A stretch of 64,000 nucleotides of DNA from Alysiella filiformis (lineage in GTDB: Bacteria; Pseudomonadota; Gammaproteobacteria; Burkholderiales; Neisseriaceae), in assembly GCF_014054525.1 (NCBI RefSeq), contig NZ_CP059564.1:2180357-2244356 (forward strand). The letters run 5' to 3'. Both the position numbers and the translations under genes were made by a program. Positions 44,507 to 54,303 of this stretch are shown one piece after another (position 1 is the stretch's first letter; every line of letters begins with the position of its first letter). Below the pieces are notes generated by a model that saw nothing but the letters and a program-made list of their open reading frames with translations, was not told the DNA's origin and did no database searches.

Positions 44507-45400
44507 ATGAAAAACATCATCATTTTGGACGGTGGCATGGGGCGCGAACTCCATCGGCGTGGCGCACCGTTTCGCCAACCCGAATGGTCGGCTTTGGCAT
44601 TGACCGAGTCGCCCGAAAGCGTACAAGCGGTTCATGCGGATTTTATTCGTGCTGGAGCGCAAGTCATCACAACCAACAGTTATGCGATTGTGCCGTTTCA
44701 CATTGGCGAAACGCGTTTTGCGAATGAAGCGCGACAACTGGCTGATTTATCTGGAAAATTGGCACAACAGGCGGTGCAAGCATGTGGCGTAAAAGTGCAA
44801 ATTGCTGCGTCTTTTCCGCCGCTTTTTGGCTCGTACAGACCTGATTTGTTTGATGAAAATCGCGCCGATGAATTGGCTCAACCTTTGTTGGACGGTTTGT
44901 TGCCGTATGCGGATATGGCATTGGCGGAAACGGTCAGCAGCCTGCAAGAAGCGGCATTTTGGTATGGCAAATTGAAACATTCAGGCAAACCGATTTGGTT
45001 GTCGTTTACCCTAGACGACACGAAACAACATGAACAGGCGGTTTTGCGTTCTGGCGAAACGGTGTTTCAGGCTGCCCAAACAGTCAAAAATTGGGATATT
45101 GACGCGATTTTGTTTAATTGCAGCCAGCCTGAAATCATGGCAAACGCGATTGCTGCCGCCAAACAGGTTTTGCACAATCGCATGAAAATTGGGGTGTATG
45201 CCAATGCCTTTGAGCCTGTACAGGGCGAAATGAATGACGCAAATGGCGAACTTGACCCCATTCGCACCGATAACTCGCCCGAAAATTATGTGGCGTGGGC
45301 GCGGACTTGGGTGGACGCAGGGGCGGATATTGTGGGCGGTTGCTGTGGGATTGCGCCTGAACACATTGAGATGTTGGCGCGGTATTTGAACTGTCGTTGA
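44507..45400 (+). CDS. Homocysteine S-methyltransferase family protein
   Basis: 297 residues from MKNIIILDGGMGRELHRRG. The zinc-binding cysteines are in ILFNCSQPE and GGCCGIAPEHIEML. GAQVITTNSYAI is typical. It probably makes methionine from S-methylmethionine or a related donor and homocysteine. An upstream in-frame start at 44468 is less likely, as it covers the promoter region. Confidence 0.9.
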   Translation: MKNIIILDGGMGRELHRRGAPFRQPEWSALALTESPESVQAVHADFIRAGAQVITTNSYAIVPFHIGETRFANEARQLADLSGKLAQQAVQACGVKVQIAASFPPLFGSYRPDLFDENRADELAQPLLDGLLPYADMALAETVSSLQEAAFWYGKLKHSGKPIWLSFTLDDTKQHEQAVLRSGETVFQAAQTVKNWDIDAILFNCSQPEIMANAIAAAKQVLHNRMKIGVYANAFEPVQGEMNDANGELDPIRTDNSPENYVAWARTWVDAGADIVGGCCGIAPEHIEMLARYLNCR

Positions 45401-45431
45401 ATCTACGGCTTTCAGGCTGCCTGCAATTTGT

Positions 45432-45499
45432 CCCCTCCCCCGTCTGGCGGGGGAGGGTTAGGGTGGGGGTGGCACCTTGGGTTTCTAACCCCCACCCCA
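45432..45499. repeat. GC-rich inverted repeat (second copy of the 3538 type)
   Basis: CCCCTCCCCCGTCTGGCGGG and the following GGTTAGGGTGGGGGTGG, closed by CCCCCACCCC. Same unit as at 3538-3656 but with a shorter right side. Confidence 0.8.
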
Positions 45500-45524
45500 G
45501 ACCTGCCAAGTTCTCATCGTGTCG

Positions 45525-45605
45525 TAGGGGCGGATTTTATATCCGCCCTGTGGGAAGTACCACAATTCAAATATCGTAGAAAGGGCAGATATGAAATCTG
45601 CCCCT
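45525..45605. repeat. Inverted repeat GTAGGGGCGGAT / ATCTGCCCCTAC
   Basis: GTAGGGGCGGATTTTATATC and an inverted partner about 50 bases on (GATATGAAATCTGCCCCTAC). Similar hairpins occur inside the elements at 47346 and 48726, so this is another dispersed small repeat. Confidence 0.65.
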
Positions 45606-45705
45606 ACGAAGTACAGAACTTGGCAAGTCTGGTTTTTTTTGGGGGGGGACGGTGTCCACCCTACATCATGATTGCCAGAAATTGTTATCGTGCCAGCATT
45701 TTGCT

Positions 45706-45803
45706 CCCTCTCCTTGTGGGAGAGGGCTGGGGAGAGGGCAAAAGTGCCACAAACTCAACGGTTTTACCCTCTCCCTAACCCTCTCCCACAAGGAGAGGGA
45801 ATG
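45706..45803. repeat. Inverted repeat CCCTCTCC.../...GGAGAGGG
   Basis: CCCTCTCCTTGTGGGAGAGG and its inverted partner ending CCCACAAGGAGAGGGA. A relative with different loop bases is at 50867-50946. Confidence 0.75.
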
Positions 45804-45905
45804 AGATTGCGGTACATCAAAAATCATTTCATCATCAAAATCAAAAAAATGCGGTAAAATCGCGGCTTTTCTTTTCAAAATTTCTTTTAATAATCAGAGT
45901 ATTTT

Positions 45906-47327
45906 ATGTCTAGCAAAACACAAATTGGTTTGACCGCGCTCACGGCTTTGGTCATCAGTTCCATGGTCGGTTCAGGCGTTTTCAGTCTGCCGCAAAATAT
46001 GTCGGCGGTGGCGGGTTCGCAGGCTTTGTTAATCGGTTGGTTGATTACGGGCTTTGGGATTATTTTCTTGGGGATTTCATTCGCTTGTCTTGCCAAATTG
46101 CGCCCCGATTTGGACGGCGGCATTTACACCTACGCGCGTGCGGGTTTTGGCGATTTGGTGGGCTTTTTGTCGGCGTGGGGTTATTGGTTGTGTACCACGA
46201 TTGGCATTGTGGGCTATTTGGTGGTGGCGTTTGAAGCGGTCGGCACATTTACCGATACGCCACAATTCACGCTGTTTGGGCAGGGCAACACGTTTTGGGC
46301 GTTTGTGGGCGAAAGCGCGGTGGCATGGTTGATTTACGGTTTGGTGGCACGCGGTATTCGTGAAGCGGCTGGCATCAATTTGTTGGCGACTGTGGTTAAA
46401 ATTTTCCCTTTGATGGTGTTTGTGGGTTTGGCGGTGTATTTTTTCCGCGCAGACATTTTTATGGCAGACTGGACAGGCGCAAGCATCGTCCCCGAAGAAG
46501 GCGCAGACAACAGCATCATGAGCCAAGTCAAAAATACCATGTTGATTACATTATGGGTTTTTACGGGTATTGAAGGCGCGTCTGTGTTGTCCAAACACGC
46601 CAAAAACCGCAGCGATGTGGGCAAAGCAACCATTTTGGGTGTGGGTTTGGTGCTGGTGTTGTATGTGGCAATCACGCTGTTGGCGCAAGGTGTGTTGCCG
46701 CGCAGCGAGATTGCGACAATGTCCAATCCATCTATGGCTGGGGTGTTGGCGCACATGGTGGGCGATTGGGGCAAGATTTTGATTAGCGTGTGTTTGATTG
46801 TGTCGGTGTTGTCGTCTTATTTGAGCTGGACTTTGTACGCGACCGAAATTCCGCATTTGGGCGCGAAAAATGGCGCATTCCCCAAATCATTTTTGACTTT
46901 AAACGGCAATCTTGTACCGAAAAACGCTTTGTTGTTCACAACTTTGACCGTGCAACTTTGCCTGTTTTTGGTTTGGCAAACGGGCAACAGTTACCAAGCC
47001 TTGTTGTTGATTTCCACGTCCATGATTTTGGTGCCGTATTTGTTGGTGGGCTTGTTTTTGTTGCAACAGGCGATGAAGCAGAATTTGGCGTTCAAATACA
47101 AGGCGATTGGTGCAATCGCCAGCGTGTATGCTTTGTGGATTGTGTATGCGGCTGGGGTGAAATATTTGCTGTTTTCTGTGTTGTTGTATGCTGTGGGCGT
47201 GGCATTGTTTGCCTATTCGCAAAAACAGTTTCACGGCAAATTGCCATTTAAACGCGCGGAATGGGCGATTGTGGCGGTGTTGTTGATTTTGGCAGTGCCT
47301 GCTGTGAAGATGTTTTTGGCGCAGTAA
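45906..47327 (+). CDS. Basic amino-acid/polyamine antiporter, APC family (ArcD-like)
   Basis: 473 residues with about 12-13 membrane segments. It starts TQIGLTALTALVISSMVGSG, where the glycine-rich GSGVFSLP is the substrate-backbone binding loop of APC transporters. LWVFTGIEGASVLSKHAKNR is the conserved TM6 region. Closest recalled relatives exchange arginine and ornithine (or lysine and cadaverine). No arginine deiminase genes are in the window to support ArcD. Confidence 0.85.
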   Translation: MSSKTQIGLTALTALVISSMVGSGVFSLPQNMSAVAGSQALLIGWLITGFGIIFLGISFACLAKLRPDLDGGIYTYARAGFGDLVGFLSAWGYWLCTTIGIVGYLVVAFEAVGTFTDTPQFTLFGQGNTFWAFVGESAVAWLIYGLVARGIREAAGINLLATVVKIFPLMVFVGLAVYFFRADIFMADWTGASIVPEEGADNSIMSQVKNTMLITLWVFTGIEGASVLSKHAKNRSDVGKATILGVGLVLVLYVAITLLAQGVLPRSEIATMSNPSMAGVLAHMVGDWGKILISVCLIVSVLSSYLSWTLYATEIPHLGAKNGAFPKSFLTLNGNLVPKNALLFTTLTVQLCLFLVWQTGNSYQALLLISTSMILVPYLLVGLFLLQQAMKQNLAFKYKAIGAIASVYALWIVYAAGVKYLLFSVLLYAVGVALFAYSQKQFHGKLPFKRAEWAIVAVLLILAVPAVKMFLAQ

Positions 47328-47345
47328 AAACACATTTTTTAAGCT

Positions 47346-47497
47346 GAAACCTTTGCAAAACCCACTTGCAAGCTGACGTAGGGGCGGATTTCATATCCGC
47401 CCTTTTTTCAATTTATTGATAAAAATGAAAATTGCCACAAGCTCAAACGGGGCAGATATGAAATCTGCCCCTACGAACCGATTTTTGCAAAAGTTTC
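47346..47497. mobile_element. 152-bp miniature element, GAAACCTTTGCAAAA ends
   Basis: Begins GAAACCTTTGCAAAAC and ends TTTTTGCAAAAGTTTC. It contains an inner inverted pair (GTAGGGGCGGATTTCATATC and GATATGAAATCTGCCCCTAC). No coding sequence. It lies between the antiporter gene and prfB. Confidence 0.75.
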
Positions 47498-47555
47498 AGG
47501 CAGCCTGAAAAATACGTTACAATACGCCCCAAAATTTTTCAAGGAATACAGAAAC

Positions 47556-48659
47556 ATGGAAACCGAACAAATCAACCAATTAAACAACCAATTAGACGAT
47601 TTAGCCCAACGCAACCGCGACATTCGCAACTACATGGACTATCAAGGCAAAAAAGACCGCTTGGAAGAAGTGGTCGGCTTGTCGGAAGACCCCGAATTGT
47701 GGAACGACCCCAAACGCGCCCAAGAAATCGGCAAAGAACGCAAACTGCTGGAAGGCGTGGTGCTGACTTTGGACAACATTGAAAACGGCATTGCCGACAA
47801 CCGCGAATTGATTGAAATGGTGGTGGAAGAAAACGACACAGACGGCTTTGCCGCCATTGTTGCCGATGTTGCCGAATTGGAAAAGCAAATGGCGGATTTG
47901 GAATTCAAACGCATGTTCAACCAGCCTGCCGACCCAAACAACTGTTTCATTGACATCACGGCTGGCGCAGGCGGCACGGAAGCGGAAGATTGGGCTGGTA
48001 TGCTGTTTCGCATGTATTCGCGTTATGCCGAGCGCAAAGGTTTCAAAATTGAAATTTTGGAAGAAGACGATGGCGAAATCGCGGGCATCAACCGCGCCAC
48101 AATCCGCGTGGAAGGCGAATACGCCTACGGTTTATTGCGAACCGAAACGGGCGTACACCGCTTGGTGCGCTACTCGCCATTTGACTCCAACAACAAACGC
48201 CATACGTCTTTCGCGTCTGTGTTCATTTATCCCGAAGTTGATGATTCCATTGAAATTGAAATCAACCCTGCCGATGTGCGTACCGACACTTACCGCGCAT
48301 CGGGTGCGGGCGGTCAGCACATCAACAAAACCGATTCTGCCGTGCGCATGACGCACATTCCAACGGGCATTGTGGTGCAATCGCAAAACAGCCGCTCGCA
48401 ACACGAAAACCGCCGCGTGTGTGAAGAAATGTTGCGTGCCAAATTGTTTGAATTGGAAATGCGTAAGCGCAATGAAGAAAAACAAGCCCTTGAAGACGGC
48501 AAATCGGACGTGGGTTGGGGCAGCCAAATTCGCTCGTATGTGTTGGATTCTTCACGGATTAAGGATTTGCGTACGGGCTATGAAGTGGGCAACACCAAAG
48601 CGGTTTTGGACGGCGATTTGGACGGTTTTATTGAAGCCAGCCTGAAACAGGGCGTGTAA
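47556..48659 (+). CDS. prfB: Peptide chain release factor 2
   Basis: 367 residues. It contains the RF2-specific tripeptide in RYSPFDSN and the peptidyl-hydrolysis motif [10 protein letters not shown]. The gene is a single open frame: the region around codons 24-30 ([12 protein letters not shown]) lacks the CTTTGA programmed-frameshift site that most bacteria use to autoregulate RF2. The start ATG follows AAGGA. The C terminus ([15 protein letters not shown]) is complete. Confidence 0.97.
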   Translation: METEQINQLNNQLDDLAQRNRDIRNYMDYQGKKDRLEEVVGLSEDPELWNDPKRAQEIGKERKLLEGVVLTLDNIENGIADNRELIEMVVEENDTDGFAAIVADVAELEKQMADLEFKRMFNQPADPNNCFIDITAGAGGTEAEDWAGMLFRMYSRYAERKGFKIEILEEDDGEIAGINRATIRVEGEYAYGLLRTETGVHRLVRYSPFDSNNKRHTSFASVFIYPEVDDSIEIEINPADVRTDTYRASGAGGQHINKTDSAVRMTHIPTGIVVQSQNSRSQHENRRVCEEMLRAKLFELEMRKRNEEKQALEDGKSDVGWGSQIRSYVLDSSRIKDLRTGYEVGNTKAVLDGDLDGFIEASLKQGV

Positions 48660-48666
48660 CAAAAAT

Positions 48667-48693
48667 GGGGGCAGATTTTACATCTGCCCCTTT
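48667..48693 (+). terminator. Terminator after prfB
   Basis: GGGGCAGAT and ATCTGCCCC flank a 5-6-base loop, followed by TTT. Confidence 0.7.
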
Positions 48694-48725
48694 CTCTTAT
48701 TGAACCTTTTTTCCATTTTCAGGCT

Positions 48726-48967
48726 GAAACCTTTGCAAAACTCGGTTCGCAAGGGCAGATTTCATATTTGCCCTGTTTAGACTTGCAGAAATTTTTATTT
48801 TTGGGACGCCATGTAGGGTGCAACTTGTTGCACCAAATACATGTTTTATCAGGAAAATGGTGCAACAAGTTGCACCCTACACTCGTCCTATTTTTACATA
48901 AATTGAAAAGAGGCGGATATGAAATCCGCCCCTACGTCAGTTTAAAAGTAGGTTTTGCAAAGGTTTC
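48726..48967. mobile_element. 242-bp miniature element with a nested inverted repeat
   Basis: Outer ends GAAACCTTTGCAAAAC and GTTTTGCAAAGGTTTC (perfect 15-16 bp). Within it, 48810-48883 is the REP-like inverted repeat also found at 5214-5280 (GTAGGGTGCAACTTGTTGCA and partner), and a GGCGGAT/ATCCGCC hairpin lies near the right end. It therefore looks like one element inserted in, or recombined into, another. It lies between prfB and the Nudix gene. Confidence 0.75.
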
Positions 48968-48988
48968 AGGCTGCCTGAAACCCCCAAA

Positions 48989-49612
48989 ATGATGATATTC
49001 AATGAAGACGATTTAAGCGATTTTTTGGCATATTGCGTGTCTGTGCCGATTGTGTCGCGCTTACAGCAACGCAGCCAAACGCTCTGTTCGCCACAACATC
49101 GTGCGGCGGCGGTGTTAATCGGCATTGCGCCACACGCGAAAACGGGTGCATGGCAAATTCTGCTCACACGCCGCGCTGAAACCTTGCGCCACCACACGGG
49201 GCAAATCGCTTTCGCTGGCGGCAAATGCGACCCCAACGACCCCAGCCCCATCGCCACCGCCTTGCGCGAAACGTTTGAAGAAACAGGCATTTCGCCAAAT
49301 GTTTGGCGCGTTTCAGGCTGCCTGCCTGTGTGTTGTACGCCATCGGGCTATGCCATCACGCCCGTGTTGGCGCATTGCGACAGGCTGCCTGAAACCCAAG
49401 CCAATGCACAAGAAGTGGCAGAAATTTTTTGGTTGCCACTTGATGTTGCGGTGGACGCATCGCGCTACACCAGCCGCGCCAATTTGCCCGCCCTGCCCCA
49501 TTTGCATTACGACATTTGGGGCGCAACCGCTTTGATGTTGCATTATTTGGCGGAATGCTGGTCTGCCAAATCCGACAGCATTTTGGACAAACGCGCAGGC
49601 AAAATCGGTTGA
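48989..49612 (+). CDS. Nudix hydrolase, CoA pyrophosphatase-like (NudL)
   Basis: 207 residues. The Nudix box is GGKCDPNDPSPIATALRET and the following FEETGI, with the preceding LTRRAETLRHHTGQIAFAGG that marks the NudL/CoA pyrophosphatase group. CTPSGYAITPVLA is also typical. The start is the first ATG after the miniature element, without a clear ribosome site. Its last 70 bases overlap the convergent YihY-type gene. Confidence 0.87.
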   Translation: MMIFNEDDLSDFLAYCVSVPIVSRLQQRSQTLCSPQHRAAAVLIGIAPHAKTGAWQILLTRRAETLRHHTGQIAFAGGKCDPNDPSPIATALRETFEETGISPNVWRVSGCLPVCCTPSGYAITPVLAHCDRLPETQANAQEVAEIFWLPLDVAVDASRYTSRANLPALPHLHYDIWGATALMLHYLAECWSAKSDSILDKRAGKIG

Positions 49613-50799
49613 GCGTGCAAATCGTGTTGCTTGGCAAATTCGTCCAAATTCACATTGAGCGATTGCACACAAGGCCGCACCAAATCCTGCAAAGCTGCCT
49701 GAATGGGCGTGTGGATTTCAGGCAGCTTGTACACAAAAATATTCGCCAAATCCAATAAAATGATGTTTTCAGATGATTTTTTCATTACCCAACGGTTTTT
49801 GTCTTGGCTCACATAATCGTGTTGCGCCAAAGTTTCCAGCAAATCGCCCAATTCATCATAGCCCATGTGAACGTGTTGGCGAAAGTCGGGCAACGACAAA
49901 CTTTTACCTTGCAAATGCGCTTGTTTCAACAACAACAGCAAGGTCAAAACTTCATCAAAACTGTGGTTTTTCATGCGGCTGCGTAAAAAAGCATTGCCGC
50001 GCCAATACGAAAAACTGGCGGTCATCACCGCCCCCGTCAGCACCAAAATCCACAACACATTCAACCAAATCAAAAACACAGGCACAGCCGCAAACACGCC
50101 ATAAATGAGTTCGTAGCTGTTGAAATTGCGAATGTAAATCCCAAAACCCCATTTGGCAATTTCCACCGCCAGCGCGGTCATGAACGCGCCACACAAAGCG
50201 TGTTTGCTGGGAACATAGCGATTTGGCACCACGCGATAGGCAAAATACAACACCGCAAGTGTGAACAAAAGTTGTGGCAAATGCCCAATCGCACCGTCCG
50301 ACAAATGCGGCAGGGCTGCCTGAATTTTGCGCGTGAGCGATGCGCCCAAACCCAATGCCACAGGCGCAAGCGTGAGCAATGCCCAATAAATCGGAATTTG
50401 TTGAAACAGGGAGCGTGTGGTTTTGACGCGCCAAATGCGGTTGAAGGTTTGGTCTATGGTTTGAATGAGCAAAATGGACGTGATGCCCATGCCCAGCAAA
50501 CTGATGGCGGTTAAACCATTGGCTTTGTCTTTGAATTGATTCAGGTATGCCATGATGGTTGATGCGCCACTTGGCACCAGCACATCGTTCACCATTTCCA
50601 TAAATTGTGCCGACACATCTTCAAACATGGGAAATGCTGCCACCACCACCAACATCACCGTCAGCACAGGCACCAGTGCCAAGAGTGTGGTAAAAGTCAG
50701 GCTGCCTGCCACTTGCGCCACGCCAATTTGATTGAATCGGCGCAAAATAAACAGGGCAAATTGAAACCAACGCTGTTGGGGTAAATTCACGATTCTCAT
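49543..50799 (-). CDS. YihY/BrkB-family inner-membrane protein
   Basis: 418 residues from MRIVNLPQQRWFQFA. About six membrane segments; VAGSLTFTTLLALVPVLTVM and WLNVLWILVLTGAVMTASFS are family blocks. The C-terminal 130 residues are cytoplasmic and helical (DEVLTLLLLLKQAHLQGKSL). Function unknown; earlier names such as ribonuclease BN for this family are wrong. A longer reading upstream of 50799 runs through an inverted repeat and is rejected. Confidence 0.87.
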   Translation of the reverse strand: MRIVNLPQQRWFQFALFILRRFNQIGVAQVAGSLTFTTLLALVPVLTVMLVVVAAFPMFEDVSAQFMEMVNDVLVPSGASTIMAYLNQFKDKANGLTAISLLGMGITSILLIQTIDQTFNRIWRVKTTRSLFQQIPIYWALLTLAPVALGLGASLTRKIQAALPHLSDGAIGHLPQLLFTLAVLYFAYRVVPNRYVPSKHALCGAFMTALAVEIAKWGFGIYIRNFNSYELIYGVFAAVPVFLIWLNVLWILVLTGAVMTASFSYWRGNAFLRSRMKNHSFDEVLTLLLLLKQAHLQGKSLSLPDFRQHVHMGYDELGDLLETLAQHDYVSQDKNRWVMKKSSENIILLDLANIFVYKLPEIHTPIQAALQDLVRPCVQSLNVNLDEFAKQHDLHAQPILPARLSKMLSDLADQHSAK

Positions 50800-50866
50800 G
50801 TTTTGATGTGTTTGTTTTAACGTGGACTCGGAATAAGTAACTGTCCATTTGCCAACCAAGCAGCCC

Positions 50867-50946
50867 TCTCTCCCTATGGGAAAGCGTTGGAGAGAGGGTT
50901 GGTTGAGCAGCATACCCTCTCCCCAACCCTCTCCCACTGGGAGAGG
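50867..50946. repeat. Inverted repeat CCCTCTC.../...GAGAGGG
   Basis: CCCTCTCTCCCTATGGGAAA ... GAGAGGG and CCCTCTCCCCAACCCTCTCC ... GGGAGAGGG; related to 45706-45803. It lies in the 200-base gap between the YihY-type and CysB-like genes. Confidence 0.7.
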
Positions 50947-50998
50947 GCGTAAAGTTACTTACATTTATCAATGATTTTTATCCCAAACTCACGTTGTG

Positions 50999-51940
50999 TT
51001 AAATGGAAAAATCCTGCACAGCAGGCGCGTAAAGCAGATTTTGGATTGCGCTGCGTTGCCATTCAGGCTGCAACAATTCAATAAAATCGTAGGCAAGTGT
51101 ACGCAATAAATTGTTTTGTCTCAACAAAATTTGCAAGTGCATGGGTTCAAACAAATGGCTGATGTCGCGCACTGCCAAATCGTGCAAATGTTGGCAAGCG
51201 ATTTTGTCCACAATGCCCACGCCCAAACCCAAGCGAATGTAATCAAACAGCGTTTCGTGGTCGTTGCTGGCAAAGGCGATGTGGGCATCGTTTTGTCCTG
51301 CTTTATTCAGGGCTTTGTGCAAGGCGGATTGGGGCAACAGCGCGTCATCGTAAGTCAAAATGGGCTGGCTGATGATGTGTTCCCATGCGATGTGGTTTTG
51401 CTGCGCCAATGGGTTGTCAGGCGGCAACACCAGCGCACACGCCCACGGTTTGCCCAACAAACGCCGCACTTCGTTGGCATTGCCGCCACTTTGGTTGCCA
51501 AGGGCAAAATCCACTTCGCCATGCAACACCATTTCATTGAGCTGCTCGGTGTGGGCTTGGCGCAAATTCAATTTGACGCTGGGGTGGCGTTGCATAAATT
51601 GGCGCAACACATTGGGCAACACATAACGGGCAATGGTGGGGGTGGTGGCGATGTTCAGGCTGCCTGAATCTTGGTTGGCAAATTCACTGCCCACTGCTTT
51701 GATTTTTTGGACATTTTGTAAAATTTGCTCGGCAATTTCCAATACGGCACGTCCTGCTGGGGTAACGGCAACCATGCGTTTGCCACTGCGTATGAAAATT
51801 TGCACGCCCAATTCCTCTTCCAGCAAGCGGATTTGTTTGGACACCCCAGGTTGCGATGTAAACAGGGCTTCGGCGGCTTCCGACACATTCAAATTGCGGC
51901 GATGGGTTTCTACGGCATAGCGAAGTTGTTGTAATTTCAC
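50999..51940 (-). CDS. cysB: LysR-family regulator, CysB-like
   Basis: 313 residues. N-terminal winged helix (QLRYAVETHRRNLNVSEAAE, then LFTSQPGVSKQIRLLEEELG) as in CysB/Cbl. The effector domain has ATTPTIARYVLP, the sulfate-binding-like loop, and LGVGIVDKIA. CysB controls sulfur assimilation genes. The start ATG follows a weak ribosome site. It stands alone between repeats and recG. Confidence 0.88.
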   Translation of the reverse strand: MKLQQLRYAVETHRRNLNVSEAAEALFTSQPGVSKQIRLLEEELGVQIFIRSGKRMVAVTPAGRAVLEIAEQILQNVQKIKAVGSEFANQDSGSLNIATTPTIARYVLPNVLRQFMQRHPSVKLNLRQAHTEQLNEMVLHGEVDFALGNQSGGNANEVRRLLGKPWACALVLPPDNPLAQQNHIAWEHIISQPILTYDDALLPQSALHKALNKAGQNDAHIAFASNDHETLFDYIRLGLGVGIVDKIACQHLHDLAVRDISHLFEPMHLQILLRQNNLLRTLAYDFIELLQPEWQRSAIQNLLYAPAVQDFSI

Positions 51941-52031
51941 GTTTATTCTCTATTTCTTGACAAACCAATCTGCCATATTAAAACAAGCCTTGGCGAAAAT
52001 GAAAGACTTTTTATTTATGTGCGATATGCTT

Positions 52032-54077
52032 TCAGGCTGCCAAAAAACCTTCGCGGCTGCCCAACCAGCGTTGCAAATGTTGCGCGACCACTTCGGGGTG
52101 TTGGGCGATGAGCTTGGGGGCGATTTCGCGTGCTTTTTCCAACAAAATCAAATCATTTTGCAAATCGGCAAAACGCAACATGGGTGCGCCACTTTGTCTT
52201 GCGCCCAAAAATTCGCCTGGCCCGCGCAAATTCAAATCGTGGCGGGCAATTTCAAAACCGTCTGTGTTTTCGTAAATGACTTTCAGGCGTTCTCGCGCCA
52301 TTTGGCTCAATGGCTCGGTAAACATGAGCAGGCAACTGCTGGCTGCCACGCCACGCCCTACCCTGCCACGCAATTGGTGCAGTTGTGATAAACCCATGCG
52401 TTCGGCGTGTTCAATCACCATCAGGCTGGCGTTTGGCACGTCCACGCCCACTTCAATCACGGTGGTGGCAACCAACACGTTGATTTTTCCCGCAATAAAT
52501 TCTGCCATGACGGCTGCTTTTTCGGCAGCTTTCATGCGCCCGTGTACCAAACCGATGTTGAGACTGGGCAAGGCTGCCTGTAAATTTTCCAGCGTTTCGG
52601 TGGCGGTTTGCAGTTGTAGGGTTTCGCTTTCTTCAATCAGGGGGCAGACCCAATAGGCTTGTTGCCCTTTTTGGCAGGTGTTCAGCACAAAGCCTTCTAC
52701 TTGGCTGCGCCTTGCGCTGTGTATCAGCTTGGTTTGAATGGGGGTGCGATTGGGTGGCAATTCGTCTATCACGGAAACGTCCAAATCGGCAAAGAAACTC
52801 ATCGCCAAAGTGCGCGGTATGGGCGTGGCAGACATCATCAGTTGGTGTACGTCTTGCCCTTTGTTTTTTAAAGCCAAACGCTGTGCCACGCCAAAACGGT
52901 GTTGCTCATCAACCATCACCAAACCCAAATTGTGAAACACCACGTCGTCTTGAAACAGCGCGTGTGTGCCAACCGCCAAGCGAATTGTGCCGTTTGCCAG
53001 TTGGGTTTTGACTTGGTCTTTTTCCTTTTTTTTCAGGCTGCCTGAAAGCCACGCCACATCTATGCCCAAAGGTTCAAACCATTGTTTGAATTTCACATAA
53101 TGCTGTTCGGCTAAAATTTCGGTGGGTGCCATGATGGCTGCCTGAAAATCGCCCTCGCTTTCCAAAGCCACCAATGCGCTCAATGCGGCAACAATGGTTT
53201 TGCCACTGCCCACATCGCCTTGCAACAAGCGGTGCATGGGCGTGGTTTGCGCCAAATCCGCCGCGATTTCGTCCAGCACCCTTTGCTGCGCTGCCGTGAG
53301 CGTAAACGGCAATTTTGCCAACAGTTTTGCCGATAATTCGCCCGTGCCACGCAAAGGTTTCGCGCTGCCTGAAAGCCGCCTTTGTTTCGCCAAACGCATG
53401 GAAAGCTGCTGCGCCAGCAATTCATCAAATTTCAAACGCTGCCACGCGGGAAATGCACCATTTGCCAGCGTTTTCATGTCCAAATGCGGCGGCGGATTGT
53501 GCAACACGCGCAAACTTTCCGCCAATTCAGGCAGCCTTAAATCGTGCAAAATGTCGCTGGGCAACACCTCTTGCAAATCCACCGTTTCCAAAGCCTGATT
53601 GATGGCTTTACGCAAAATGGGCTGATTCAAACCCTGCGTGGTGGGGTAAATGGGGGTAAGGCTTTGCGCCAAATCCGTTTTATCGGGCGATTTGATTTTG
53701 GGGTGTATCATCTCATCGCCATGATAACCGTGCTTGATTTCGCCCAAAGCACGAACCATTTGCCCCTCCGCAAGCTGTTTCACATGATTGGGATAAAAAT
53801 GAATGAAACGCAAATTCAATATCGCACCCGATTCATCTTGAATCCGCGCAATGAGTTGTTTGCGTGGCTGATATTGAACGTGCAAATGCACCACTTCGCC
53901 CTCCACTTGGCAAGGTTCGCCCAAAGGCGCGTGGGCAATGGGGACAATTTGCGTTTCATCTTCATAACGAAGTGGCAGGTGCAACACCAAATCCCAAGCG
54001 CTGTTTAAGTGGAGTTTGTGCAATTTATCGGCGGTGTGGTCGGTGATTTTGAGCAGTTGGCGGGTTTCAGGCAGCAT
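52032..54077 (-). CDS. recG: ATP-dependent DNA helicase RecG
   Basis: 681 residues. The wedge domain is N-terminal. Helicase motifs are LQGDVGSGKTIVAALSAL (I), MAPTEILAEQHY (Ia), VMVDEQHRFGVAQR (II, DEQH), MSATPIPRTLA (III), and the C-terminal VEVGVDVPNASLMVIEHAER (V) and LHQLRGRVGRG (VI). RecG remodels stalled forks and Holliday junctions. The start ATG at 54077 lies inside an uptake-like sequence (ATGCTGCCTGAA), which is preferred over a TTG four codons upstream. Confidence 0.96.
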   Translation of the reverse strand: MLPETRQLLKITDHTADKLHKLHLNSAWDLVLHLPLRYEDETQIVPIAHAPLGEPCQVEGEVVHLHVQYQPRKQLIARIQDESGAILNLRFIHFYPNHVKQLAEGQMVRALGEIKHGYHGDEMIHPKIKSPDKTDLAQSLTPIYPTTQGLNQPILRKAINQALETVDLQEVLPSDILHDLRLPELAESLRVLHNPPPHLDMKTLANGAFPAWQRLKFDELLAQQLSMRLAKQRRLSGSAKPLRGTGELSAKLLAKLPFTLTAAQQRVLDEIAADLAQTTPMHRLLQGDVGSGKTIVAALSALVALESEGDFQAAIMAPTEILAEQHYVKFKQWFEPLGIDVAWLSGSLKKKEKDQVKTQLANGTIRLAVGTHALFQDDVVFHNLGLVMVDEQHRFGVAQRLALKNKGQDVHQLMMSATPIPRTLAMSFFADLDVSVIDELPPNRTPIQTKLIHSARRSQVEGFVLNTCQKGQQAYWVCPLIEESETLQLQTATETLENLQAALPSLNIGLVHGRMKAAEKAAVMAEFIAGKINVLVATTVIEVGVDVPNASLMVIEHAERMGLSQLHQLRGRVGRGVAASSCLLMFTEPLSQMARERLKVIYENTDGFEIARHDLNLRGPGEFLGARQSGAPMLRFADLQNDLILLEKAREIAPKLIAQHPEVVAQHLQRWLGSREGFLAA

Positions 54078-54303
54078 GATTTTCCACAAACATCATTGTC
54101 AATGGGGCGTGTTTTAACACAAATTGCGCCATGGGGGGAAAAAAGCGTTTCAGGCAGCCTGAAAACCCAATCGCACAAATAGAAAAAAATCTGCCATATT
54201 TATCCCCAAAATGACGTAAAATACGGAAAAATATGGCTTAAAATAGAACTTTTACGCCAATTTCAACCCCAAATTTGATTATTATTTAAATTGCGAATCC
54301 ATC
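54078..54303 (+). other. Intergenic region before the autotransporter gene
   Basis: About 225 bases without a gene. One uptake sequence at 54148-54162, then AT-rich DNA (54180-54300) where the divergent recG and autotransporter promoters should lie. No clear operator is seen. Confidence 0.5.
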
